Source: an uncultured Latescibacterota bacterium (GTDB lineage: Bacteria > Latescibacterota > UBA2968). Taken from it: a stretch of DNA of 64,000 nt. Positions 17,081 through 26,603 of the stretch are shown piece by piece. The translations under genes and the position numbers were made by a program. The stretch is taken from the NCBI GenBank assembly GCA_958295785.1, contig OY282377.1, positions 3,784,896-3,848,895 of the forward strand, read 5' to 3'. Each line of letters starts with the position of its first letter. The stretch's first letter is position 1. The notes below the pieces were generated by a model. That model had not been told where the DNA came from. It searched no databases and was given only the letters and a program-made list of their open reading frames with translations.

Positions 17081-17758
17081 TCATCGGGTTCGCTCTTCAA
17101 TTGTGCCATCTGTTTTGCCGATGATGATGCGGTCGGTTAGGCCAATGAAAAGGCCACATTCGACCACGCCACAAATCGCATTGATTTTGGCTTCGAGCGC
17201 GGGCGGGTCGTCAATGCGACCAAAATCGCAGTCGAGGATGTAATTGCCGTTGTCGGTGAGATAGGGCGCGTGGTCCCGGCTGCGGCGAAGCGCGGGGTGA
17301 CACCCCAGTTCTGCGAGCCGGCGTTGGATGGCTTTCCAGCCAAAGGGGATGACTTCAACCGGCAGTGGAAACGCCCCCAAGTGCGCCACCACCTTGGATT
17401 CGTCGGCGATGATGATTTCCCGGTCAGACAGGGAAGCCGCGATTTTTTCCCGCAACAGCGCGCCGCCGCCGCCTTTGATGAGGTTGAAGTGCGGGTCTAA
17501 TTCGTCTGCGCCATCAATGGTCAAGTCGATGCGCGTAATTTGGTCAAAGCCAATGAGGGGGATGTTTTCCAATTCTGCCTGCCTGCGCGATAGCTCTGAG
17601 GTGGGGACGCCGCAAATGTCGATCCCTTCTAAGACGCGCTGACCCAGCTTTTGAATCGCAAAAAAGGCTGTTGATCCCGTGCCCAATCCCACGACCATGC
17701 CCTTTTCGACGTATTCAGCGGCGCGTTCTCCGGCCAGTTGCTTGGGGTTTACCGTCAT
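17081..17758 (-). CDS. rpiA: Ribose-5-phosphate isomerase A
   Basis: 225 residues from ATG 17758. Family motifs are GLGTGSTA (phosphate loop), TIDGADELD (catalytic aspartate) and KGGGGALLREKI. Interconverts ribose-5-phosphate and ribulose-5-phosphate in the pentose phosphate pathway. Normal length. It is followed by 155 bases before the receiver gene on the same strand. Confidence 0.93.
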   Translation of the reverse strand: MTVNPKQLAGERAAEYVEKGMVVGLGTGSTAFFAIQKLGQRVLEGIDICGVPTSELSRRQAELENIPLIGFDQITRIDLTIDGADELDPHFNLIKGGGGALLREKIAASLSDREIIIADESKVVAHLGAFPLPVEVIPFGWKAIQRRLAELGCHPALRRSRDHAPYLTDNGNYILDCDFGRIDDPPALEAKINAICGVVECGLFIGLTDRIIIGKTDGTIEERTR

Positions 17759-18008
17759 GTTCGTCTCGTTCCTCTCGACAAAAATCCGCGAGAAGATAAA
17801 CCCAAGATGCGCGTTTGGCAATGATTTTGAACCCCCACATGCCCGGCGTTTCCCGGCTTGTTTTCGGGAAAAATTATCGTATTATAGAAAATAGGGGTCA
17901 GGGGTTAGGGGTTGGTCCCTACCAGACCGACCCACCGCAAAGGCGTGAAAATGTAGGGGCGTGGCCCCGTGCCCGCCCATTGTGCTGATTCGTCAAAAGG
18001 AGAAGAAT

Positions 18009-18851
18009 GTGAGCTATCACACGCTGGAAGATTTTTTGGGTGATATTGTGGGAAAAGCGCGGCGGGGGCAGGGGATTTCAGAATTGGAGTTGGCGCGTGC
18101 GACAGGGTTGAACGCACGGGAAATCGGGCAAATCGAATCTTATGCCCTAACGCCCGATGACCGCGTCATTCGCAGGCTCGCAGACGCGCTTCATCTCGAT
18201 GGCGAAAAACTGGCGGGCGTGGCGCACGGGTGGATGCCACAGCGGGGCAATGAGGCGTTTGAAGATCGGGATAGGCGGGTCGAGCGGTTGATTCTCGACG
18301 CGGGGATGACGGTCAATTGCTATCTGCTCAAATGCAGGGCGTCGGGCAAAGGAGCTATCGTCGATCCCGGCGGGCAAGCGCGGGTGATTTTGGACGCCGT
18401 TGCACGCACCGATATGCAGGTGACGCATATCTTGCTCACGCACGGACACAGGGACCACGTCGGCGCGCTCGAAGCGGTTGCCGATGCAACGCGGGCGCGT
18501 GTGTGCGGTTGCCAACGCGATTTTGGGTTGATGGGGTCGCGCAACCAAAGGGTGACAGAGCATGTGGATGAAGGATGGCAAACGAGGATTGGTGAACTCG
18601 GCGTGGATGCTGTGAGTTTGCCCGGGCACACGGCCGGGGGCATTGGGTACTATACGGCCCCTGTGTGTTTTTCTGGCGACGCGCTCTTTGCGGGTTCTTT
18701 GGGCGGGGCGGCGGGCGATGCGTACCACGGGCAAATTCAAGCTGTGCGCGCCAAAGTGCTCTCTCTGCCGGGAGAGACGACCCTTTTCCCCGGTCATGGG
18801 CCAATGACTTCTGTGGCGCAAGAATTGTCGCACAATCCCTATTTTGTTTGA
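18009..18851 (+). CDS. HTH (XRE-like) fused to metallo-beta-lactamase hydrolase
   Basis: 280 residues from GTG 18009, with AAGGAG six bases upstream (the overlapping ATG 18007 runs into a stop). The first 75 residues look like a Cro/C1-type HTH (RGQGISELELARATGLNARE; IRRLADALHL). The rest is a metallo-beta-lactamase fold: HGHRDH near residue 145, LPGHTAGG, SGDALFAGS and a last histidine in FPGHGPMTS, matching glyoxalase II-like hydrolases. This fusion suggests a regulator sensing or processing a small thioester-type metabolite; that is inference. Confidence 0.82.
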   Translation: MSYHTLEDFLGDIVGKARRGQGISELELARATGLNAREIGQIESYALTPDDRVIRRLADALHLDGEKLAGVAHGWMPQRGNEAFEDRDRRVERLILDAGMTVNCYLLKCRASGKGAIVDPGGQARVILDAVARTDMQVTHILLTHGHRDHVGALEAVADATRARVCGCQRDFGLMGSRNQRVTEHVDEGWQTRIGELGVDAVSLPGHTAGGIGYYTAPVCFSGDALFAGSLGGAAGDAYHGQIQAVRAKVLSLPGETTLFPGHGPMTSVAQELSHNPYFV

Positions 18852-19065
18852 ATGATCAACTTATGGCTTTCAGCTATCAGCCCCCTGCCTCCATCACCCG
18901 TAGGGACAGGCCCCCGTGCCTGTCCTTGCACCCAGCGGCGGGACTGATAGCTGAAAGCTGATTGCATCTTGTATCTTCGGGCGAGCACAGGGGCATCGCC
19001 CCTACACGCACGGGCGAGCACAGGGGTAGAGGGGTAAAGTCCCGATAATTTTAAGACAACCTCTA

Positions 19066-19102
19066 AAGCCTGTACCACAACACAATGGTACAGGCTTTTT
19101 TT
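19066..19102 (+). terminator. Rho-independent terminator
   Basis: An 11-bp perfect stem, AAGCCTGTACC (19066-19076) with GGTACAGGCTT (19087-19097), and a seven-T run. It is oriented for the HTH-hydrolase gene 215 bases upstream; it also lies just past the stop of the convergent exporter gene. Confidence 0.85.
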
Positions 19103-19122
19103 AGATTGAACTGGGAATTTGC

Positions 19123-20937
19123 CTATTGATACCACGCGGCTTGCAGGGCGAACATGTCGGCGTATCGCCCGCCCTTTTGCACCAGCGTTTGATGAGATCC
19201 CTCTTCTGTGATTTGTCCGCGTTCCAAAAACACAATGCGGTCCGCGAGTGGGGCACAGCCGAGGCGATGGGAAATTAAAAGCACGGATTTGCCACGCGAC
19301 ATGTCCTGAAACTGACGATAGACTTCGACTTCTGCACGGGCGTCGAGCGCGGCGGTGGGTTCGTCTAAAACGAGCACTTGAGCGTCTCGCAAATAGGCGC
19401 GGGCAAGGGCGAGTTTCTGCCATTGTCCCATCGAGAGGTCATGTCCGCTTTCATCGTATAGGCGCCCGAGAACCGTTTCATACCCCTGCGATAGTCCGGC
19501 GATGACCTCGCTCGCGCCGCTCTTATCGGCGGCGGCTCGTATGGCCGCGTCGTCATAGAGGCGGTGCAGATTGCCAAAGCCGATGTTTTCTCGCGCCGTG
19601 ATTTGGTAGCGCGTATAATCCTGAAAGACCGCGCCGACCATTTTGCGCCAAGCGAAAATATCGAGATCGGCGAGGGATCGTCCGTTGACGGTGATTTGCC
19701 CTTCCTCTGGCAGATAGAGGCCGAGCAGCAATTTTGCCAAGGTGGTTTTTCCCGCGCCATTTTCGCCCACCAAGGCAACGCGCTCGCCCGCATGGAGGGT
19801 CAAGTTGAGCCTGTCGAGCACGGGGGTATCGCTTCCCGGATAGCGAAATGTCACGCCTTCAAAACGGACTTCGGGAACGCGATCACCTTGCACCTTGCAC
19901 TCTGCACTTGTATCTTCGGGCGAGCACGGGGGCATCGCCCCTACGTTTCCTTCCTCTTCCAATTTTAGATAGGCCAGCAAGTCGCCCAAATAATGCAAAT
20001 CGTCTTCCATCGTTCGGATGCCGTTGAAGAGCATCAAGGCGGCGTCTCGAAACAGGACAACGGCATCCATGCAGGCGACATAAGACCCGACAGACAGGCT
20101 GCCTCGGGCGATGAGGGCAACGATGCCAGTGAGCACGAGACTATAGGCGATCTGGTCGCCAATAACGCCTGTGATGATTGCGCGAACGCGCGCAAATGCC
20201 AAGCGCAACCGCTCTTGGCGCATGGCGAAAAACAGGGCTTGCCATCGCTTTTGCAACTCGTTTTCAAGGCCGAACAACCGAATCTCTGCTGCGGCTTCTC
20301 GGCGGATCATCAGGTCGCCCAAATAATCCAAGCGTCTTTGGGATGGCGTGTGTTTTTGGATCAGTTGATAGCGTTTTTGGTCGTATTTTCGCTCGATCAG
20401 ATGCCCGGGAATGAGACCTGCGAGGAGCGCGAGGGGCAACGCATAGCTTATGGTCGCAAGGTATATCAACAGGCCCATACAGGTGATAAAGTGCGCGGGA
20501 ATGGGCATGAGCGATTCCATTGTGGCGAGCAAGCGTTCATCCACGCCGCGATGTGCGCGATGGAGTTGGTCGTAAAACCTCGGCGTTTCACAGACCTGTA
20601 GCGGCAGCCGACTCGCCTTTGCGAGCAGGCGTTCATGTGTGCGTGCTTTGAATCGGGCGAGGATGCCGTAGGCCATCCACTCGCGGATCGGCATGGACGC
20701 CCAAGATAGGTAGCAGGCGATCACCAAGCCACCCAACCACAGCAGGGTCATGTGCAAATTGCCCTGGCCCTGAATGAGGGCAACCGCGTGATCCACCACA
20801 TGGCGCAACGCGATGACCAAGGCGATGGGCATGAGGCCAAATGCGAGGTGAAGCGCGCCGACTATCGCAATATCGCGCGGGGCCAAGGCGTAGAGAACGC
20901 GCAGGAGGTGGGGCAATTTTTGCCACTTATTCGCCAT
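19123..20937 (-). CDS. ABC exporter half-transporter (membrane + ATPase), second gene
   Basis: 604 residues from ATG 20937 (GGAGGG nine bases upstream). An N-terminal six-helix exporter domain is followed by an ATPase: Walker A GENGAGKTT, Walker B VLVLDEPTAALDA and LISHRLG. The signature is LSMGQWQ rather than LSGGQ. The linker between the two domains (GNVGAMPPCSPEDTSAECK) is encoded by an inserted GTAGGGGC-type repeat and is in frame. It overlaps the partner gene by 11 bases, so a heterodimeric exporter is likely; the cargo is unknown. Confidence 0.88.
   Translation of the reverse strand: MANKWQKLPHLLRVLYALAPRDIAIVGALHLAFGLMPIALVIALRHVVDHAVALIQGQGNLHMTLLWLGGLVIACYLSWASMPIREWMAYGILARFKARTHERLLAKASRLPLQVCETPRFYDQLHRAHRGVDERLLATMESLMPIPAHFITCMGLLIYLATISYALPLALLAGLIPGHLIERKYDQKRYQLIQKHTPSQRRLDYLGDLMIRREAAAEIRLFGLENELQKRWQALFFAMRQERLRLAFARVRAIITGVIGDQIAYSLVLTGIVALIARGSLSVGSYVACMDAVVLFRDAALMLFNGIRTMEDDLHYLGDLLAYLKLEEEGNVGAMPPCSPEDTSAECKVQGDRVPEVRFEGVTFRYPGSDTPVLDRLNLTLHAGERVALVGENGAGKTTLAKLLLGLYLPEEGQITVNGRSLADLDIFAWRKMVGAVFQDYTRYQITARENIGFGNLHRLYDDAAIRAAADKSGASEVIAGLSQGYETVLGRLYDESGHDLSMGQWQKLALARAYLRDAQVLVLDEPTAALDARAEVEVYRQFQDMSRGKSVLLISHRLGCAPLADRIVFLERGQITEEGSHQTLVQKGGRYADMFALQAAWYQ
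19917..19944. repeat. GTAGGGGC-type repeat inside the exporter gene
   Basis: The plus strand reads CGGGCGAGCACGGGGGCATC then GCCCCTAC, preceded by TGTATCTTC. The preceding and core bases are almost identical to the intergenic copy at 18978-19005. It occupies the inter-domain linker of the ABC exporter without breaking the frame. Confidence 0.8.
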
Positions 20938-22780
20938 CTCGCGATCCCTCCGTTCGATACCGCGCCGCTTGCATGGCATAGCTCGTGGCATAATCGCTTT
21001 TCGCATCTATGAGTTCGGCGTGTGTGCCCACTTCTGCGACGCGCCCGCGTCTCAAAAAAACAATGCGGTCGGCGAGGCGTGCCGCCCCCAACCGGTGGGA
21101 GATCAAGAGCACGGTTTTGCCTTTTGACAGGTCTGAAAACCGACGGTAAACCGCGACTTCGGCCAAGGCGTCCAAAGCGGATGTGGGTTCGTCCAAGGCG
21201 AGGATTTTGGCGTCTCGCAAATAGGCGCGGGCAAGGGCCAATGCCTGCCATTGTCCGCCGGAGAGGTCTGTGCCGGTTTCAAATTCTCGACCGAGCAGGG
21301 TATCGTATCCGCGCGGCAATGTCGCGATCATCTCGTCGGCAGCACTTTGTCGCGCAGCGCGTTGGATGGCGGCTTCATCGGCGCGTTTGTCGAGATTGCC
21401 AAATGCGATGTTTTCCCGCACGCGAAAGGCGTATCGCCCGTAGTCCTGAAACGCGGCGGCGACCTGTGTTCGCCACGTTTTGGGGTCTATTGCGTCGAGC
21501 GGTCTGCCGTCGATATAGATGCGCCCTTTGGTCGGTTGATAAAGGCCGAGGAGCAATTTGACCAAGGTGGTTTTGCCCGATCCATTTTCGCCCAAAAGCG
21601 CGACGCGCTCGCCCGCCCGAATGCGGAGGTCGATATTTGAAAGCGCGGGTTTTTCTGCGCCGGGATAGGCGAATGAGACCCCTTCAAAGATCACTTCGGG
21701 GACCGCATCAGAGGCGGTTGCGTCTGTTGTGGGGAAAGAGCGAGATGGCGGGGCCTCTTTCTCCATAAAGTCATAGGCATAGCGCAGTTCGGCAAAAAAC
21801 CACTGCATGCGCGTGATGCGGTGGCCGTTGTTGTGCAAAAAGAACAGGTAGTGATGGATGGCGTAGAGCATGGCGACGAACTGCCCGATGCCGAGCGTCC
21901 CACGGGAAGATTGATCGATCAACAACGCGATAGACAGGCCAAATAATCCGGCCATGATAGCGAGGAGGATTAAAAGCGTTTGGGTGAAGGTGCGGCGGGC
22001 ATCTGCGATTTCGCGGATCATGGCATCGTTGAGCACGCGCCATGCCGATAGCATGTAATTGCCCAATCCAAAAAGACGGATTTCCGCAGCATGGGCGCGT
22101 TCTGTGAGCAAGCGTCCCCAATAATCGCGCTGTCGCTGCCGCGCGGTTTGGTCGTAGTGGATATCGATGAATTGCCGCTCGTGTCTCATGCTCCAGCGCA
22201 TCATGTACAGGCCGCCGATCAGGAGGATGAGAACAATGGCGATATTTACTTTTGAAAGCGCGTAGAGAATGGTAATCGCGCCTGTCGTGCAGGAGATGAG
22301 CCGTTGCACCGCGTAGAGTTCTTGCGCCGCGATTTGCGACTGGCCTCGGGGATGAATGCCGTTGATCGCGCGGTATGCGCGGGTCATGGTGTCGTGCTGT
22401 TCGGGATATTCGAATCGTTCGAGGGGAAGGGCGAACACGCGCCAAAAAAAGGTTTTGTTAAACCGTTGAACAACGCGCTCGTTGAGATGCGCGGCCAAAT
22501 AACGCTGAAACGTGTCGTAGTACAGAATCCAGTGCAGGGCCATCATGCCGATCAACAGGCCGAGATAGGGGGCATAGGGCATCAGCAGATCAATCGATGA
22601 GGCATCTGCCCGCGCCCGTTCTGCCATCAGCATGTCGATCAAGTGCGTCGTGGCATAGATGTGCAAGAGGGGAACAGTGCCGCCAATGGCCCCTATGACA
22701 ATCAAAAAGACCGCATAAGGCGGCCAGGGTGCGATGAGGGTGCGGTATGCAAACCGCGCGAAGGGATAGATGGGCTTCAA
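20927..22780 (-). CDS. ABC exporter half-transporter (membrane + ATPase), first gene
   Basis: About 617 residues if it starts at TTG 22780, four bases after the stop of a small upstream gene; the frame stays open further upstream to 22876, so the start is uncertain. The exporter membrane domain is followed by an ATPase with Walker A GENGSGKTT, signature LSGGQWQALALARAY, Walker B ILALDEPTSALDA and LLISHRLG. The intact signature here, against the altered one in the partner, is the usual asymmetry of heterodimeric exporters. Confidence 0.87.
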   Translation of the reverse strand: MKPIYPFARFAYRTLIAPWPPYAVFLIVIGAIGGTVPLLHIYATTHLIDMLMAERARADASSIDLLMPYAPYLGLLIGMMALHWILYYDTFQRYLAAHLNERVVQRFNKTFFWRVFALPLERFEYPEQHDTMTRAYRAINGIHPRGQSQIAAQELYAVQRLISCTTGAITILYALSKVNIAIVLILLIGGLYMMRWSMRHERQFIDIHYDQTARQRQRDYWGRLLTERAHAAEIRLFGLGNYMLSAWRVLNDAMIREIADARRTFTQTLLILLAIMAGLFGLSIALLIDQSSRGTLGIGQFVAMLYAIHHYLFFLHNNGHRITRMQWFFAELRYAYDFMEKEAPPSRSFPTTDATASDAVPEVIFEGVSFAYPGAEKPALSNIDLRIRAGERVALLGENGSGKTTLVKLLLGLYQPTKGRIYIDGRPLDAIDPKTWRTQVAAAFQDYGRYAFRVRENIAFGNLDKRADEAAIQRAARQSAADEMIATLPRGYDTLLGREFETGTDLSGGQWQALALARAYLRDAKILALDEPTSALDALAEVAVYRRFSDLSKGKTVLLISHRLGAARLADRIVFLRRGRVAEVGTHAELIDAKSDYATSYAMQAARYRTEGSRDGE

Positions 22781-22784
22781 GAGA

Positions 22785-23048
22785 CTAGTTGAGGAAAAAC
22801 GCTTTGACGATATGGGCCACAATGCCCAACACGCACGAAGATAAAATTGCAATCGACAAAGTTCGCAGGTCGTCAATCCGTTTGTTCAGATTCGCATTCG
22901 GATCATCAACGCGCTTATTCGCGGTAACAACAGAGACAATACGCCATTGACAACGGTTTTGCAACCTTATGTCAAATATTTTTTTCAGATGAAAATGTCG
23001 CGTCTTGCGTCTTGCGGTTATGTTCATTATACTCATGGAAATTGACAT
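22785..23048 (-). CDS. Small membrane protein upstream of ABC exporter
   Basis: Up to 87 residues; the start could be ATG 23048, 23036 or 23027. The C-terminal half has a charged helix (NLNKRIDDLRTL) and one hydrophobic segment (SIAILSSCVLGIVAHIVKAF). The layout resembles the small protein at 27906: a short coiled-coil then a membrane anchor. Its stop lies four bases from the exporter TTG start, which hints at translational coupling. No family recognised, and the 5' part overlaps the region upstream of pdxH. Confidence 0.4.
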   Translation of the reverse strand: MSISMSIMNITARRKTRHFHLKKIFDIRLQNRCQWRIVSVVTANKRVDDPNANLNKRIDDLRTLSIAILSSCVLGIVAHIVKAFFLN

Positions 23049-23109
23049 TTGCCCACTTACAATGGTCCGAAGCAGGAGTTGCCGTTTATCTGCGGAGAAA
23101 CGCGTCGCT

Positions 23110-23700
23110 ATGGAAACGATGAATCCCGATCCGCTCGTTCAATTTGAAACGTGGTTTGAAGAGGCGAAAGTTTCGGAATTGACCTTGCCCGAAGCCGTGG
23201 CATTGGCAACGGCAACGCGCGACGGGCGGCCTTCGGTGCGGATGGTGCTGGTGAAACGATACGACCGCAATGGGTTTGTGTTTTTTACCAATCGGGAAAG
23301 TCGCAAGGCCGACGAATTGGCGGCAAATCCCCGCGCTGCTTTGGTGTATCACTGGAAGTCGTTGGGGCGTCAGGTTCGCATTGAGGGAAACGTCGAATCC
23401 GTTTCAGATGACGTGTCCAAAGCGTATTTTGATTCCCGGCCGCGCGGCAGTCGCTTGAGTGCGTGGGCATCGCCGCAAAGCGAAAAAATTTCAGCCCGTG
23501 AATTTTTGGAAGGGCGCGTGGCAGAACTGGCGCGGAAATACCCGGGCGACGATGTGCCATTGCCGTCGTTTTGGGGGGGCTATCGGGTGATTCCCGAGCA
23601 ATTTGAATTTTGGATAAGCAGAGAGGATCGGTTGCACGACCGGTTTTTGTACGTGCGGCAAGGCGATGGCAGGTGGAAGCGTTCGCTGCTGGCTCCATAG
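23110..23700 (+). CDS. pdxH: Pyridoxine/pyridoxamine 5'-phosphate oxidase
   Basis: 196 residues from ATG 23110 (ATG 23119 also possible). FMN-dependent PNPOx family: PSVRMVLVKRYDRNGFVFFT, SRKADELAANPRAALVYHW, RLSAWASPQS, PLPSFWGGYRVIPEQFEFW and the ending RLHDRFLYVR. Oxidises PNP or PMP to pyridoxal phosphate. The N-terminal arm is shorter than in E. coli. The next gene, pdxJ, makes its substrate PNP, so the pair forms the end of the de novo vitamin B6 route. Confidence 0.94.
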   Translation: METMNPDPLVQFETWFEEAKVSELTLPEAVALATATRDGRPSVRMVLVKRYDRNGFVFFTNRESRKADELAANPRAALVYHWKSLGRQVRIEGNVESVSDDVSKAYFDSRPRGSRLSAWASPQSEKISAREFLEGRVAELARKYPGDDVPLPSFWGGYRVIPEQFEFWISREDRLHDRFLYVRQGDGRWKRSLLAP

Positions 23701-23720
23701 GATTGTCGAGGAGGATGGCA

Positions 23721-24443
23721 ATGACCAAACTCAGTGTCAATTTGAACCGGGTCGCGCTGTTGCGAAACAGCCGCCCGCTCACCGTGCCCAGCGTCACACA
23801 GGCCGCGCAGGTGTGTATTGATGCGGGCGCGCACGGGATTACTGTGCATCCCCGGCCCGACGAGCGGCATATTCGCAAGGCGGATGTTTATGAACTCAAA
23901 GAGGTGATTGCGGGGGTGGAATACAATATCGAAGGCAATCCCTTTCCCGAGTTTATGGATATGGTGCGCGATGCGCGCCCCGATCAATGCACGCTGGTGC
24001 CCGATGAACCCCATCAGCGCACGTCGGATCACGGTTGGGATTTGCAACGCGATGGCGAGCGGCTCAAACCGATAGTCGCGGAATTGAAAGCCCTGGGCAT
24101 TCGGGTTTCGCTGTTTATGGATCCGGAACCGAAAAATATGGTTCTGGCAAAAGCACTCGATGCGGATCGCGTTGAACTCTACACGGAATCTTATGCGTCT
24201 GCATTTGCCAATGGCGATGTGGGGCGCGTTTTTCGGCAATACGCCGATGCCGCACGCGCGGCGCGGGATGTCGGGTTGGGGGTCAATGCCGGGCACGATC
24301 TCAATCTCGATAATCTGGGCGAGTTTGTGACCATTCCCAATATTCTCGAAGTGTCCATTGGTCACGCGCTGATCGCAGACGCTGTTTTTCTGGGCTTGGA
24401 GAATACGGTGAAGGCGTATTTGGCGGTGCTGGGAAATCGGTAG
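23721..24443 (+). CDS. pdxJ: Pyridoxine 5'-phosphate synthase
   Basis: 240 residues from ATG 23721, GAGGAGG six bases upstream (ATG 23715 is too close to it). Motifs: KLSVNLNRVALLRNSR, GITVHPRPDERHI, YNIEGNPFPEF, LVPDEPHQRTSDHGW and GVNAGHDLNLDNL. The TIM-barrel enzyme joins aminoacetone phosphate (3-amino-2-oxopropyl phosphate) and deoxyxylulose phosphate into PNP. Only 20 bases separate it from pdxH. Confidence 0.95.
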   Translation: MTKLSVNLNRVALLRNSRPLTVPSVTQAAQVCIDAGAHGITVHPRPDERHIRKADVYELKEVIAGVEYNIEGNPFPEFMDMVRDARPDQCTLVPDEPHQRTSDHGWDLQRDGERLKPIVAELKALGIRVSLFMDPEPKNMVLAKALDADRVELYTESYASAFANGDVGRVFRQYADAARAARDVGLGVNAGHDLNLDNLGEFVTIPNILEVSIGHALIADAVFLGLENTVKAYLAVLGNR

Positions 24444-24609
24444 TCAGTATCGGTTTAGCGGTCAGCAAAACGAGTTCAGCGGTGGATCGGCGGGGGCTTA
24501 TAGCCGATAGCTGACTGCCCCAACGCCATTGACAAAGCGATTTTATTTGTTTATTTTGCACACTGTTCAGCGTCCAACGCATCATTATGGGAAAGGATTG
24601 TCCAACGCG

Positions 24610-25929
24610 ATGAATGTGCAGGTAACCGAATCCGGAACATGGCGGCGAACATTGGAAATTGAAGCCCCGGTTGAAGCCGTGAACGAGCGTCTCGATGCCG
24701 CTTATAGAAAGTACAGCAAGACCCTCAGTTTGCCGGGATTTCGCAAGGGCAAAATTCCCTTGAGCGTTGTCAAACAGCACTTTGGGAAGGCCATCCAAGG
24801 AGAGGTTATCCAAGAGATGGTCGGGGAATTTTATCAGGATGCCAGCGAAGCCGAAGGCATTCACCCGGTTTCCCAAGCAGAGATTGAAGACATCGAGTTT
24901 GAAGAGGGCCAGCCGCTGGTGTTCAAGGCATCTGTCGATGTTCGCCCCGAGATCACCGTGGAAGCCTATAAGGGACTGCGCGTGACCCGGCCCGCTTCTA
25001 CCATCGGGGACGATCACGTTGAAAGACAGTTGCAGATGATGCAAGACGCGCACGCCAAAGAGCAAGTCGTGGCACGCGCTGCCGAACTCGAAGACGTGGT
25101 TTTGGCCGATGTAGAAGAGCTCGGGGAAAACGGCGATCCCGTTCCGGATCACGGGTCAGGAGACCAGTCGATTCGGCTGTTCAAGGATGACGAGGGCAAC
25201 CCAGTTGACTTTGCAGAACAGTTGGTCGGCATTTCGGCCGGTGAAACCCGCGAGATTACAATTACCCGGGCCGTTGCGGATGATCACGAGCATTGCGATC
25301 ACGACCACGGCGAAGAAGTCCAAAAAGAAAGCGTGCAGTTTCGCGTGATGGCCAAAGAGATACGCGAGCGCGTGTTGCCGGAATTGACCGATGAATGGGC
25401 GCGTGATGTCGGCAACGCAGAGACCTTAGACGCGCTTAAAACGCAGCTTCGAGATGAAATGCAGGTGCAGTACAATCAGATTGCGCGCCAGCGAGTCGAG
25501 GAAAATTTGATCGACGCGCTGATCGAAGGCAATCCGTTTGAGATTCCCGATAGCATGATCGAAACGCATCTCGACAATATGATCGAATCGTACAAGCAGG
25601 AACACGCGGATCACGACCATGAGATCGACGAAGATGCCATGCGGGAAAACGGGCGCGACCAAGCCGAGTTCAGTATCAGACGCTATCTGTTGCTCAATGC
25701 GGTTGCCGCGCAGGAAAATATCGAAGTGACCGGTGGAGATCTCGACGGGCACCTCGCAGAGATGTCGCAACGGCACAGCATTGAAGGGCCGCGCCTGCGT
25801 CAAATTCTGAGCCGCACCGGGCAACTGGATCAGATTTATGCGGATGTCAAAACGCAGAAGACCTTTGATTTCCTCATCGCCAACGCGAAGGTCGAAGACG
25901 TCGAGGAAGTCGAATCAGATGATGGATGA
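24610..25929 (+). CDS. tig: Trigger factor chaperone
   Basis: 439 residues from ATG 24610. The ribosome-docking signature GFRKGKIP is near residue 45, followed by the peptidyl-prolyl isomerase domain and the C-terminal helical arms. Histidine- and aspartate-rich inserts ([13 protein letters not shown] in the isomerase part, [12 protein letters not shown] in the arms) are unusual and could bind metal. It heads the tig-clpP-clpX order found in many bacteria, linking folding at the ribosome with proteolysis. Confidence 0.94.
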   Translation: MNVQVTESGTWRRTLEIEAPVEAVNERLDAAYRKYSKTLSLPGFRKGKIPLSVVKQHFGKAIQGEVIQEMVGEFYQDASEAEGIHPVSQAEIEDIEFEEGQPLVFKASVDVRPEITVEAYKGLRVTRPASTIGDDHVERQLQMMQDAHAKEQVVARAAELEDVVLADVEELGENGDPVPDHGSGDQSIRLFKDDEGNPVDFAEQLVGISAGETREITITRAVADDHEHCDHDHGEEVQKESVQFRVMAKEIRERVLPELTDEWARDVGNAETLDALKTQLRDEMQVQYNQIARQRVEENLIDALIEGNPFEIPDSMIETHLDNMIESYKQEHADHDHEIDEDAMRENGRDQAEFSIRRYLLLNAVAAQENIEVTGGDLDGHLAEMSQRHSIEGPRLRQILSRTGQLDQIYADVKTQKTFDFLIANAKVEDVEEVESDDG

Positions 25930-25985
25930 AGCACGCGGTCAGCGGATCTTACCACGCAAACCACAAAACGGGATGTGAAATCAAA

Positions 25986-26597
25986 ATGGCTTTGGTTCCT
26001 ACGGTTCTCGAACAAACCGGGCGCGGCGAGCGCGCTTACGACATTTTTTCGCGCCTGTTGCGCGACAATATCATTTTTATCGGCACGCCGATCAACGATA
26101 CGATAGCCAATTTGGTGATCGCCCAGATGTTGTTTTGCACGTCTGAAACGCCAGAGAAACCGATTCGGCTGTACATCAATTCTCCCGGTGGCAATATTAC
26201 CGCGGGTTTGGCGATTTACGATACCATGCAATACGTGCCCAACGACGTGGAAACGGTTTGTGTGGGTCAGGCTTTTTCACTCGGCGCAGTGCTTCTTGCA
26301 GGTGGCACAAAGGGCCAGCGCCGCGCATTGCCAAATTCGCGCATTTTGCTGCATCAGCCCATTGGCGGCGCAGGCGGTCAGGCGTCGGATATCGAGCGGC
26401 ATGCCGAAGAAATTTTGCAATACCGCGACCGCTTGAACGCCATCCTATCCGACTGCACGGGGCAGGCGATAGAGCGGATAGAAAAGGATGCGGACCGGGA
26501 TTTCTTTATGTCGGCCGACGAGGCAAAGGACTACGGCCTGATCGACGATGTGCTCGTTCCCGACCAAGCCCCCAAACCCGATATCGACGAAGTGTAG
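25986..26597 (+). CDS. clpP: ATP-dependent Clp protease proteolytic subunit
   Basis: 203 residues from ATG 25986. Catalytic triad by position: S98 in GQAFSLGA, H123 in LLHQPIGG, D172 in [10 protein letters not shown], matching the usual spacing. Forms the tetradecameric degradation chamber that works with ClpX. It lies 56 bases after tig and six bases before clpX, so it is in one operon. Confidence 0.95.
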   Translation: MALVPTVLEQTGRGERAYDIFSRLLRDNIIFIGTPINDTIANLVIAQMLFCTSETPEKPIRLYINSPGGNITAGLAIYDTMQYVPNDVETVCVGQAFSLGAVLLAGGTKGQRRALPNSRILLHQPIGGAGGQASDIERHAEEILQYRDRLNAILSDCTGQAIERIEKDADRDFFMSADEAKDYGLIDDVLVPDQAPKPDIDEV

Positions 26598-26603
26598 GGC
26601 ATT

